This document shows positions 1-5,734 of a stretch of 7,570 nucleotides of DNA, piece after piece. The stretch is from Chitinophagaceae bacterium (GTDB lineage: Bacteria; Bacteroidota; Bacteroidia; Chitinophagales; Chitinophagaceae). The stretch covers positions 1 through 7,570 of the forward strand of contig JAHEZA010000098.1 of NCBI GenBank assembly GCA_023251335.1. Direction: 5' to 3'. A program made the position numbers and the translations under genes. The notes beneath the pieces were generated by a model. It was not told the origin of the DNA and made no database searches. It saw only the letters and a list, made by a program, of their open reading frames with translations. Within the stretch, counting starts at the first letter, position 1; each line of letters opens with the position of its first letter.

Positions 1-637
1 GAGAATCTTCCCAGGTTTCCTGTCGTCCAAATGGCGTGGCATCAAGAAATCCCCAAACATTGCCGATAACTTCAGTACCACGCGAATTGGTAAAATAGGT
101 CCGGAAGATTTCATCTCCATCGCGCAGGAATACGCTTAGTCCGTGGGTTTCTCCTTTGGGGGTGCTGATGCTAAAGTCTGTGTTGAATGAATTGTGTTCG
201 GAAGAAACCCAGCGATGTGACCAGCCCATGCGCTTACGGTATCCTTCAATGTTTTCAATCGGTGCGCGTGATACAAACGCCATGGAAATTCCGCGCGCTT
301 TCAGGTGAATTGGCGTGAACTGTCCAATATTATCCATGAACATCGAACAGCCCGGACATGCTGCTGTGGGCCAGCCGCCTACTCCCGGAGCAAACATGAA
401 ATGATAGAGTAATAACTGCTGATGGCCATCAAACAAATCCAATAAACTTACTTCACCACCTGGCCCATCGAAGATGTAATTCTTTTCAATTCTAACCATT
501 GGCAACCGGCGGCGCTTCGCAGCCAACGCATCGCGCAAGTGTGTGAATTCCTTTTCTTTTTTCAGAAATTCCTGGTGGGCAAACTCCCATTCATCGGGCG
601 ATACAATTGCGGGTAACGCAGATTTTTGATTCTCCAT
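1..637 (-). CDS. DUF899 family thioredoxin-like protein (3' end beyond window)
   Basis: The window shows 212 codons read leftward from an ATG, and the C-terminus lies beyond the edge. The opening (ALPAIVSPDEWEFAHQEF), the LRDALAAKRRRLPMVRIEK segment, YIFDGPGGEVSLLDLFDG at about 54-71 and the late GFLDATPFGRQETWED are typical of DUF899, whose members run about 230-260 residues, so little is missing. A CPGC motif at residues 94-97 follows a strand-rich stretch (QLLLYHFMFAPG) and sits where thioredoxin folds carry CxxC, which suggests a thiol redox or peroxidase-like role; this is inference, as the family is biochemically uncharacterised. No signal peptide is visible, so it is probably cytoplasmic. 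The start is fixed because an in-frame TAA lies nine bases upstream. It is the last visible gene of the operon, 27 bases after the DinB gene. Its G+C (about 50% in sampled lines) is clearly higher than that of its neighbours (30-35%). Confidence 0.85.
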   Translation of the reverse strand, partial: MENQKSALPAIVSPDEWEFAHQEFLKKEKEFTHLRDALAAKRRRLPMVRIEKNYIFDGPGGEVSLLDLFDGHQQLLLYHFMFAPGVGGWPTAACPGCSMFMDNIGQFTPIHLKARGISMAFVSRAPIENIEGYRKRMGWSHRWVSSEHNSFNTDFSISTPKGETHGLSVFLRDGDEIFRTYFTNSRGTEVIGNVWGFLDATPFGRQETWEDS

Positions 638-664
638 TTGTAATTATTTTTAGTATGCTGACGT

Positions 665-1195
665 TTAATCTTTGATCTTTTTGTAAATATTTTTTATCTG
701 GAAAACATGTTTTTTTGTATGGTAAATAATAAAAGTGATCCATTCCCATCTTGTAAACTCGCCCAAGGTGGGGAAAGGAAAATCAGTACAAGTCAGGGAC
801 AAATCCATTGATTCTGCTTTTAGTTTTATATCATCCATGGTTTCATTTAAATCGGAAATAAGCTTATGTTTCTCTTTAGGCAGATCAGAAGGCCAGATAG
901 ACTTTGCTGAAATTGCTTTTTTTGTAAAGTCAAGGAAGATTGATTTGAGAAATTCAACCTTTTCGTCTGCCGGCCTTTCCGTAAGTTGAGTATTTCCTGA
1001 TATTATTTTTGCTATTCCCGGATTTGACTTTAGTAAATGCTCTCCCACCTGACCAGCGGTCCAGCTTCCTTCAAAAGGAACCATATTCAATTCTGTATCA
1101 TTAAATAATGAAAGAGTTTGAAGTAATTCTTCTGAGGTCTCATCCAAAGATGAAAGCAATTCTTTTTTATTCAATTCTTTTGTGACAATGTTCAT
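665..1195 (-). CDS. DinB family protein (putative metal-dependent enzyme)
   Basis: The 176-residue protein has the length and helical pattern of the DinB/YfiT four-helix bundle superfamily. The three expected metal-ligand histidines are present: H53 in the helix-2 motif WTAGQVGEHLLKS, and H159 and H163 in the last helix (IIYHTKKHVFQI). In characterised relatives these coordinate a divalent metal, and some members are thiol S-transferases using bacillithiol, mycothiol or glutathione, or maleylpyruvate isomerases. The substrate here cannot be read. There is no signal peptide or membrane segment, so it should act in the cytosol. It lies 40 bases after the DUF1569 gene and 27 bases before the DUF899 gene on the same strand, as part of the seven-gene operon. 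The leader ends AAATAAGATC before the ATG, with no Shine-Dalgarno sequence. The family call is firm; any specific activity is a guess. Confidence 0.85.
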   Translation of the reverse strand: MNIVTKELNKKELLSSLDETSEELLQTLSLFNDTELNMVPFEGSWTAGQVGEHLLKSNPGIAKIISGNTQLTERPADEKVEFLKSIFLDFTKKAISAKSIWPSDLPKEKHKLISDLNETMDDIKLKAESMDLSLTCTDFPFPTLGEFTRWEWITFIIYHTKKHVFQIKNIYKKIKD

Positions 1196-1235
1196 GATCT
1201 TATTTTTAATTTGATTACCGTTTTATTGATTTTGT

Positions 1236-1682
1236 TTACACTCCAAATTGCCTCAAATGATGGTCGCTGTGTTTATAAACAAAATAGCCAACTTGTTCTC
1301 TTGTCATTTTTCCAAAGAACGGATGCATAAAATCAAGAGCAGCGTAGTTAGCAAATTCTTCGGTTCCATCAATCCATTTTTTTCTTTGCATTTCCAGGTT
1401 ACCGCTTGCTTCTTTTGTCACTACTTCAGGTGTAGTTGGTGTATTTTTTCTGAGAGGCGCATCATCTTTCAATACATTTTTTAATGCCGCCTTTCCAAAA
1501 ATCCTCCCGATGAATACCCGTTTACTTTTCACCCTGCCCAACATCAATTGTTGCCACAGTGCATTATGAGTGAGCATCTGATAAATATTCATTTTGCCCC
1601 ACAACGGTTTGCTGTTTTCGTTTAATGAACTAATTCTCACTATTAATTCATCTCTTGTTTCTTTGTCAAATATTGTTTTCAT
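1236..1682 (-). CDS. DUF1569 domain-containing protein (DinB-like fold)
   Basis: The 148-residue protein matches the DUF1569 pattern: an N-terminal segment ending in PLWGKMNIYQMLTHN (about 26-40), a central part with APLRKN and PEVVTKEASGNLE, and a C-terminal block HPFFGKMTREQVGYFVYKHSDHHLRQFGV running from 120 to the end. H39 and the H138/H141/H142 cluster fall where DinB-fold proteins bind metal, so this is probably a second metal-binding four-helix bundle next to the true DinB gene downstream. No function is established for the family. Its ATG overlaps the stop of the preceding AHSA1 gene as ATGA (1679-1682), which implies translational coupling and that the two proteins are made together. 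No signal peptide or membrane segment is visible, so it is probably cytosolic. Confidence 0.85.
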   Translation of the reverse strand: MKTIFDKETRDELIVRISSLNENSKPLWGKMNIYQMLTHNALWQQLMLGRVKSKRVFIGRIFGKAALKNVLKDDAPLRKNTPTTPEVVTKEASGNLEMQRKKWIDGTEEFANYAALDFMHPFFGKMTREQVGYFVYKHSDHHLRQFGV

Positions 1683-2119
1683 ATCACGGTTACCTGATGC
1701 ACACTTTCTTTGTTTTCTACATATTTTTTAAAATTATTCAAAACTCCCTGGCAAAAATTTCTTTGAATATCCAGCGGTGTTTTCGCCTCTGGTTCGAAAG
1801 TCTCGGTGATGGTTACGCTATTTTCATTCTCAAAAAATTTATTTATAGTTTTCCTTCCATCAGCCAATGTGTATTCAATCAGTTTATCGAATATCACTTT
1901 ATCATATTTACCACAGAAGTCGAACCCATCGCTGCCATCTTTAGCTTGCATTCGAAATAAAAAGTTTCCACCATCTTTCACATCATTTTCAACTTTTAAT
2001 GTTTGCCAATCGTCTGAAGGATTGTTCCATTGCATAATGTCATCAGGTGTTGTCCAACTTCTCCAAACATTTTCAATGGTTGCATTTATAGTCGTTTGAA
2101 CTGTTATTGGATCGTTCAT
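1679..2119 (-). CDS. AHSA1/SRPBCC domain-containing protein
   Basis: The 146-residue protein is a single SRPBCC (START/Bet v 1-like) domain of the AHSA1 type, at the usual length of 140-160. Diagnostic parts are the first strand and helix (ITVQTTINATIENVWRSWTTPDDIMQW, residues 5-31), the sheet with DVKDGGNFLFRMQAKDG (46-62), the VTITETFEPE strand (102-111), and the closing long helix ending NNFKKYVE (128-135). These folds form a deep hydrophobic cavity that binds lipophilic ligands; members include polyketide cyclases, chaperone activators and many unknowns. No catalytic residues can be identified, so ligand binding is the safest description. It follows the DHFR-like gene by 36 bases and overlaps the DUF1569 start by 4 bases. 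There is no signal peptide, so it should be cytosolic. Confidence 0.88.
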   Translation of the reverse strand: MNDPITVQTTINATIENVWRSWTTPDDIMQWNNPSDDWQTLKVENDVKDGGNFLFRMQAKDGSDGFDFCGKYDKVIFDKLIEYTLADGRKTINKFFENENSVTITETFEPEAKTPLDIQRNFCQGVLNNFKKYVENKESVHQVTVI

Positions 2120-2155
2120 AAATAAAAATCTTAATTAAAAGTTGGTTTACTGCTA

Positions 2156-2716
2156 TCAGCGTTTATTTTTTTCAGGCGCATAATAAAGTATTACCACTCC
2201 CGAATTAAGTGTTTTTGTACGCAACAATTTCAAACCAATTTTTTTGTGAAGCCCCTTAAACAAAGGGTTTCCTTCTCCTAATATTACCGGATTCACCACT
2301 AACCGGTATTCGTCAATCAAACCTGATTTTGTAAGTTGTGAAACAATATTTCCGCTTCCAAATATCACGATATCTTTGCCCGGTTGCTGTCTCATTTTCG
2401 TTACTTCTTTTGCAAGATTTCCTTTTACCAATTTTGAGTTATTCCAGTCCACCTGTTTCAATGTTTTTGAAAAAACTATTTTGTTTAAATGATTCATCTT
2501 ATGTGTAATGACGGCATCGTCATCAGTAGCATTTGGCCAATAGCTTGCCATCATTTGATATGTTACCCTTCCAAACAAAATAGTATCCACTGAATTAAGC
2601 ACTTCCCTGGCATATTCAAAAAATTCTTCCTCAACTACAAACCAGTCCAATTCCTTATTGGTTCCTTCAAAAAATCCATCCACTGAAACCAGGTTTGAAA
2701 CTATAATTTTTCGCAT
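2156..2716 (-). CDS. Dihydrofolate reductase family protein (RibD C-terminal domain type)
   Basis: The 186-residue protein belongs to the RibD-C/DHFR-like group of small stand-alone reductases. Seen in sequence: the N-terminal strand and loop RKIIVSNLVSVDGFFEG (2-18), the LFGRVTYQMMASYWP segment (47-61), NKIVFSKTLK (78-87), the nucleotide-binding glycine loop IVIFGSGNIVSQL (116-128, glycines 120 and 122), and DEYRLVVNPVILGEGNPLF (135-153). This is the shape of an NAD(P)H-dependent oxidoreductase fold. True riboflavin synthesis is unlikely, because the RibD deaminase half is missing and no other rib gene is nearby; the real substrate is unknown. It lies 20 bases after the VOC gene and 36 before the AHSA1 gene. 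The start is preceded by an A-rich leader without Shine-Dalgarno. It should be cytosolic. Confidence 0.88.
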   Translation of the reverse strand: MRKIIVSNLVSVDGFFEGTNKELDWFVVEEEFFEYAREVLNSVDTILFGRVTYQMMASYWPNATDDDAVITHKMNHLNKIVFSKTLKQVDWNNSKLVKGNLAKEVTKMRQQPGKDIVIFGSGNIVSQLTKSGLIDEYRLVVNPVILGEGNPLFKGLHKKIGLKLLRTKTLNSGVVILYYAPEKNKR

Positions 2717-2736
2717 AATATTTTTTTAAGCCATTA

Positions 2737-3120
2737 TTATTTTTCTTCAATCACGGATAAAATGTTTCCCGCGGGATCTTTGAACCAGGCGATATTCGGG
2801 CCTTTGCCACCACCACGGCAAATTCCCTTTTTGTCTGTTTTAATGGGTTCTTCATATTGTTCAAACGTGATCCCTTTTTTGATGAGTTCATCAACTGCTT
2901 CATCAATATTTTTTACCGGAAAATTAAGAATGGTAAATGTAGCCGGAACATGATTTGGTTTTGGATAAATGACGATGTGGTTACCTCCTTCAATATCCAA
3001 TTCTATCAAACCCATCGGATTATCTGTTACATCCAGACCAAGAATTCCTGAGTAAAATTCTTTTGCCTTTTGTATATCATTTACCGAAAATCCGCTAAAT
3101 GCTTTTGATTGTTTCAGCAT
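2737..3120 (-). CDS. VOC family protein (glyoxalase/bleomycin-resistance fold)
   Basis: The 127-residue protein is one VOC module made of two beta-alpha-beta-beta-beta repeats. The first repeat holds [24 protein letters not shown] (11-34), and the second holds [20 protein letters not shown] (67-86) and closes with [17 protein letters not shown] (111-127). VOC proteins work as dimers or paired modules in isomerisation, dioxygenation, fosfomycin modification or sequestration of drugs. The usual His/Glu metal ligands at the starts of the repeats and in the final strand are not obvious: the first strand reads AFSGFSV, the second repeat TFTILNF, and the last strand has Ser where Glu is common. A binding rather than metal-catalytic role is therefore possible. 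It is the second gene of the operon, 41 bases after the GyrI-like gene and 20 before the DHFR-like gene. Confidence 0.88.
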   Translation of the reverse strand: MLKQSKAFSGFSVNDIQKAKEFYSGILGLDVTDNPMGLIELDIEGGNHIVIYPKPNHVPATFTILNFPVKNIDEAVDELIKKGITFEQYEEPIKTDKKGICRGGGKGPNIAWFKDPAGNILSVIEEK

Positions 3121-3161
3121 AATTTTATTATTTACAATGTGAAAAAAAATTGTTTTTTATT

Positions 3162-3572
3162 TTAATGATTCATCTGAACCAAACACATCATTTCATCTTC
3201 ATTTATATACCATTCGATGGCCGGTTTTGTTTTATTCACCCGGGAGTCTTCTATTATTTCGGAAAAAACATCTTTGATGGAATTGGTTTTATTCTGCCAA
3301 CCAGAAACCTTCATTGTCAAATAATCTCCTTTTTCAATAGTAAATTTTTCATAATTAAATTTTTCACCTTCACCCGGAAATTTTTCTTCGGCAAGTGCGT
3401 AATATATCATTTTACCATTTTTAAATTCGCTCAAGCCATAATAGGAACGGGCGCCTGCGCAGTCTCCGGTCTTTTGTATCAATATATCAAAAGCATCTCC
3501 AATACCTGCCGGAAAAGTATTAACAGAAAACCCAAAAACATTTACATCTTCAGGAAAATTGAATTCTTTCAT
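3162..3572 (-). CDS. Stand-alone GyrI-like effector-binding domain protein
   Basis: The 136-residue protein resembles a group of Bacteroidota proteins, often labelled transcriptional regulators, that consist only of a GyrI-like (AraC effector-binding, SOUL-like) small-molecule binding domain. Supporting parts are the NVFGFSVNTFPAGIGDAFDIL opening (11-31), YYGLSEFKNGKMIYYALAEE (44-63), the strand NYEKFTIEKGDYLTMKV (73-89) with the GDY turn, and the ending AIEWYINEDEMMCLVQM (118-134), where E120 matches the conserved glutamate that in relatives contacts cationic ligands. No helix-turn-helix is present, so it cannot bind DNA the usual way; it may sense, sequester or hydrolyse a compound. It is the first gene of the operon and is divergent from the AraC regulator, so it may be the first product made on induction. 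The family call is from memory of similar proteins and is moderately sure. Confidence 0.65.
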   Translation of the reverse strand: MKEFNFPEDVNVFGFSVNTFPAGIGDAFDILIQKTGDCAGARSYYGLSEFKNGKMIYYALAEEKFPGEGEKFNYEKFTIEKGDYLTMKVSGWQNKTNSIKDVFSEIIEDSRVNKTKPAIEWYINEDEMMCLVQMNH

Positions 3573-3595
3573 GGCTGTGTTTTTAATTTATTATA

Positions 3596-3603
3596 CAAAT
3601 TTA
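3596..3603 (-). promoter_or_regulatory. Bacteroidota-type -7 element for the seven-gene operon
   Basis: Read on the minus strand, the bases are TAAATTTG, an exact match to the TAnnTTTG -7 consensus, ending 23 bases before the ATG of the GyrI-like gene. No TTG stands at the usual 17-23 base distance upstream; the nearest TTTG lies 27 bases away at 3631-3634. The weak -33 region would suit a promoter that needs an activator. Confidence 0.45.
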
Positions 3604-3629
3604 TTGCCACCTCATAAAATATCCGGGGT

Positions 3630-3659
3630 GCAAATACGCCAATATAAGGGGCTATTTGC
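3630..3659. repeat. Interrupted inverted repeat, candidate operator
   Basis: GCAAATA at 3630-3636 is the reverse complement of TATTTGC at 3653-3659, with 16 bases between. Allowing mismatches, the arms extend inward to 9 of 11 positions (GCAAATACGCC against GCAAATAGCCC). The right arm covers the putative -33 TTG of the regulator promoter. Arms this short can arise by chance in A/T-rich DNA. Confidence 0.35.
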
Positions 3660-3682
3660 GACAAAAAGTTTCCCTATTTTTG
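3656..3682 (+). promoter_or_regulatory. Bacteroidota-type promoter of the AraC regulator
   Basis: TATTTTTG at 3675-3682 matches TAnnTTTG exactly. A TTG of a possible -33 element is at 3656-3658, 16 bases upstream, slightly shorter than usual. Transcription would begin about 7 bases downstream, which gives a very short leader before the ATG at 3703. Repeat copies overlap both ends of the promoter, which would allow autoregulation. Confidence 0.45.
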
Positions 3683-3702
3683 TTGCCACAAAGAAAAGTT
3701 CA

Positions 3703-4683
3703 ATGAAACACATAACCATATTAGTTACGCCAGGCAGTAATTTAGCGAGCATTGATACACCTCGCCGTGCCTTCCTTTCGGTTAACGAGGAATTGAAAAA
3801 TAAAAATGAATCTCCCCTCTTCAAAGTTGAAATAGCAGGAAGCGTAAAAGAAATCAAACTGAATAATGGTATATACACAATTCATCCTGATGTGGAGATA
3901 AAAAATTTAAAGAAAACAGACCTGGTGATAATTCCGGCATTTGAGGGTGATATTAAAAAAGGGGTAGAACAAAACTCAGATTTAATTCCGTGGATCATTC
4001 AGCAATACCGGAAAGGAGCCGAAGTTGCCAGCCTATGTGTAGGAGCATTCTTGTTGGCCGCAACAGGTTTGGTAGATGGAAAAAGTTGCTCAACACATTG
4101 GCGTGCTACTAATGATTTTAAAAAGATGTTTCCAAAAGTGAACCTCGTACCCGATAAAATTGTTACAGATGAAAATGGCATCTATACCAGCGGAGGAGCT
4201 TTTTCCTCGTCCAATCTTATTTTATATCTTATCGAAAAATATGCAGGCCGGGAAATCGCTGTCCATTGTTCTAAAACTTTCCAGGTTGACATTGACCGTG
4301 ATAGCCAGTCGCCCTTTATTATTTTCAAAGCACAAAAGGATCATAATGATATTCATATCAGAAAGGCTCAGGAGTTTATTGAGAAAAATGTACACGAAAG
4401 AATTTCGGTAGATCAAATAGCTTCTTTGCTTTCCATAGGGCGCAGAAATCTCGAGCGCAGATTTAAAAAAGCAACATCCAATTCTCTGATAGAGTACATG
4501 CAAAGAGTCAAGGTGGAAGCGGCAAAACAAAGATTTGAAACTTCTACAGATAACGTCAATGAAGTGATGTACAATGTGGGATACAACGATGCAAAAGCAT
4601 TCCGAAATACCTTCAAACGCTTTACTGGCTTATCTCCGGTGGGCTATAGAAACAAATATAACAGGGATTTGGTAGCTGTTTGA
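3703..4683 (+). CDS. GlxA-type transcriptional regulator: DJ-1/PfpI domain plus AraC HTH
   Basis: The 326-residue protein has the usual GlxA-family layout and length. The N-terminal DJ-1/PfpI-like domain (about 1-195) starts KHITILVTPGSN and has the nucleophile elbow EVASLCVGAFLLAATGLVDG (107-126) with Cys at 112, then STHW (130-133) and TSGGAFSSSNLILYLIE (162-178). The AraC C-terminal domain (about 218-317) holds two helix-turn-helix units, one around ISVDQIASLLSIGRRNLERRF (234-254) and one around NVNEVMYNVGYNDAKAFRNTF (284-304), and closes with FTGLSPVGYR. It should bind DNA in the cytosol, with the PfpI domain sensing a ligand or stress. An in-frame ATG at 3559 would add 48 residues unlike the family, overlap the divergent gene and swallow both promoters, so the ATG at 3703 was chosen. 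It is the likely regulator of the divergent operon. Confidence 0.92.
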   Translation: MKHITILVTPGSNLASIDTPRRAFLSVNEELKNKNESPLFKVEIAGSVKEIKLNNGIYTIHPDVEIKNLKKTDLVIIPAFEGDIKKGVEQNSDLIPWIIQQYRKGAEVASLCVGAFLLAATGLVDGKSCSTHWRATNDFKKMFPKVNLVPDKIVTDENGIYTSGGAFSSSNLILYLIEKYAGREIAVHCSKTFQVDIDRDSQSPFIIFKAQKDHNDIHIRKAQEFIEKNVHERISVDQIASLLSIGRRNLERRFKKATSNSLIEYMQRVKVEAAKQRFETSTDNVNEVMYNVGYNDAKAFRNTFKRFTGLSPVGYRNKYNRDLVAV

Positions 4684-4821
4684 ATATTGTTAAAAATTGT
4701 TCAGAACGGAAGTTTTTTACGAAACTCACGCCACTACTCACTATTATCGTTTGGTAAATAATAATATATATGTAAATTACAGGTTTAATCCCTTGCTTTA
4801 CATTATAACCCAAAATTCTAC

Positions 4822-5544
4822 ATGATGCTGTACCCCAAATTTGCATCTCAGTTAGCCACTTGTATTTTATTATGTCCAATCATTTTTTTAAATTCCGAAA
4901 CGGTAAATGCCCAGGCGGTAACTGAAATTATTAGCACTTACAATACTGATTTTAAAAGCAGTACCATCGATAGCAACACGAAGACTGAATTGGTTTTGCC
5001 CGTTGGGATTACATCTTTCATTTCCTCGGTTTCCGGAAGTGACATTCATCTTTCATGGCAAACGGATACAGAAAGCAATAGCAGCTACTTTGAAATAGAA
5101 AGCAGCATAGATGGTAATCAATTCAATAAGTTGGGTACAGTCAACACAGTGGGGAACAGTTCTTCGAATATCGAATATTCCTTCGAGGACCGTGACGTCG
5201 TAGGTGGCGCTCACTACTATCGCCTCAAGCAATTTGACAAAGACGGAAAATTCGAGTACAGCAAAATTATAAAGCAAGTTGCTTTTATTGAAAAAAATGA
5301 ACTGAGTGTTAGCGCGTACCCCAATCCTGCGGTCAATAATGTGATCGTTACTAACCCGGCGTCGGTTCAGGAAGGGGTGCTTAATTTATATAATTCTGTA
5401 GGAAAATTATTATGGACAAAAAAAATAGCCCCGGGAACAACACAAACAAATGTCAATATTTCTTCTTATCCGCAGGGCAGCTATATCTTTCAATTTAGTA
5501 ATTCCCAACAAGAAACATCTGTGGTTAGGTTTCTGATAAAATAG
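4822..5544 (+). CDS. Small secreted protein with T9SS type A C-terminal sorting domain
   Basis: The 240-residue protein begins with a Sec signal peptide: a hydrophobic core LATCILLCPIIFL (11-23) and a probable cleavage near VNAQA (28-32). After a Ser/Thr-rich linker (about 33-60) comes a fibronectin-III-like segment common at the end of T9SS cargo, with IHLSWQTDTESNSSYFEIE (75-93), SIDGNQFNKLG (95-105) and HYYRLKQFDKDGKFEYSK (131-148). The last 80 residues form the type A sorting domain: SVSAYPNPAVNNVIV (162-176), LNLYNSVGKLLW (187-198), YPQGSYIFQF (216-225), and a basic/hydrophobic end VRFLIK. Such domains direct export across the outer membrane by the type IX system, where the sorting domain is cut off and cargo may be anchored to the surface. 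No catalytic domain is present. A second ATG follows at once (4825), so the start is uncertain by one codon. It stands alone, 138 bases after the regulator. Confidence 0.88.
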   Translation: MMLYPKFASQLATCILLCPIIFLNSETVNAQAVTEIISTYNTDFKSSTIDSNTKTELVLPVGITSFISSVSGSDIHLSWQTDTESNSSYFEIESSIDGNQFNKLGTVNTVGNSSSNIEYSFEDRDVVGGAHYYRLKQFDKDGKFEYSKIIKQVAFIEKNELSVSAYPNPAVNNVIVTNPASVQEGVLNLYNSVGKLLWTKKIAPGTTQTNVNISSYPQGSYIFQFSNSQQETSVVRFLIK

Positions 5545-5734
5545 TTGCTTCGAATATAGAAGAGCACCATGTCTTTTGTACGTGCACATAATCCTCTTTA
5601 GAGATCAGCATAGAAGTAAACGAACAAATTATTCAATTTTCTGTTCAGGGGCAGTTTGTTTTATTTGGACCATGAGATCTTTGAAAGACGATGATTAGTT
5701 TTTGGTGGGAAATTATTTTATTTCATCAAAAGCC

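Larger units (their letters stand above)
3573..3702. promoter_or_regulatory. Divergent promoter/operator region between operon and AraC regulator
   Basis: This is the only stretch between the divergent start codons at 3572 (minus) and 3703 (plus), so it must hold the promoters of both the seven-gene operon and the regulator. It contains a TAnnTTTG element in each direction. It also has an interrupted inverted repeat, GCAAATA at 3630-3636 and TATTTGC at 3653-3659, and three related copies TTGCCAC (3604-3610), TTGCGAC (3656-3662) and TTGCCAC (3683-3689); the last two extend to a 9-of-10 match (TTGCSACAAA). Sites in such an arrangement could bind the AraC-type regulator, but this is inference. 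Confidence 0.6.

Noticed and set aside
1..3572. Defence island or toxin-antitoxin interpretation of the small-gene cluster.
   Set aside because: None of the proteins shows nuclease, methylase, reverse transcriptase, kinase or toxin motifs; all fit small-molecule binding or modification folds.
3150..3617. Plus-strand open frame of 155 codons opposite the GyrI-like gene.
   Set aside because: It is Phe/Ile/Tyr-rich in the manner of an antisense reading of A/T-rich coding DNA, and it spans the divergent promoter.
3559..3702. Possible 48-residue N-terminal extension of the AraC-type regulator from an upstream in-frame ATG.
   Set aside because: The added residues do not look like the GlxA family, overlap the divergent start codon and cover both promoter elements. 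The protein from 3703 begins at the usual first strand.
4686..4701. Tandem ATTGTT copies ten bases apart just after the regulator stop.
   Set aside because: Six-base A/T-rich repeats are expected by chance in this composition.
4684..4821. Possible promoter TATCGTTTG near 4744-4752 and short hairpin AGTTT/AAACT near 4712-4727 upstream of the T9SS gene.
   Set aside because: The first has three bases instead of two between TA and TTTG, and the second is an A/T-rich 5-bp stem without a T tract. Neither is strong enough to list.
5545..5734. Convergent gap between the T9SS gene and truB checked for a bidirectional terminator.
   Set aside because: Only weak pairings were found, such as CTTC/GAAG near 5549-5563 and AACAAA/TTTGTT near 5624-5661 with a long loop. 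None is G+C-rich with a T tract.
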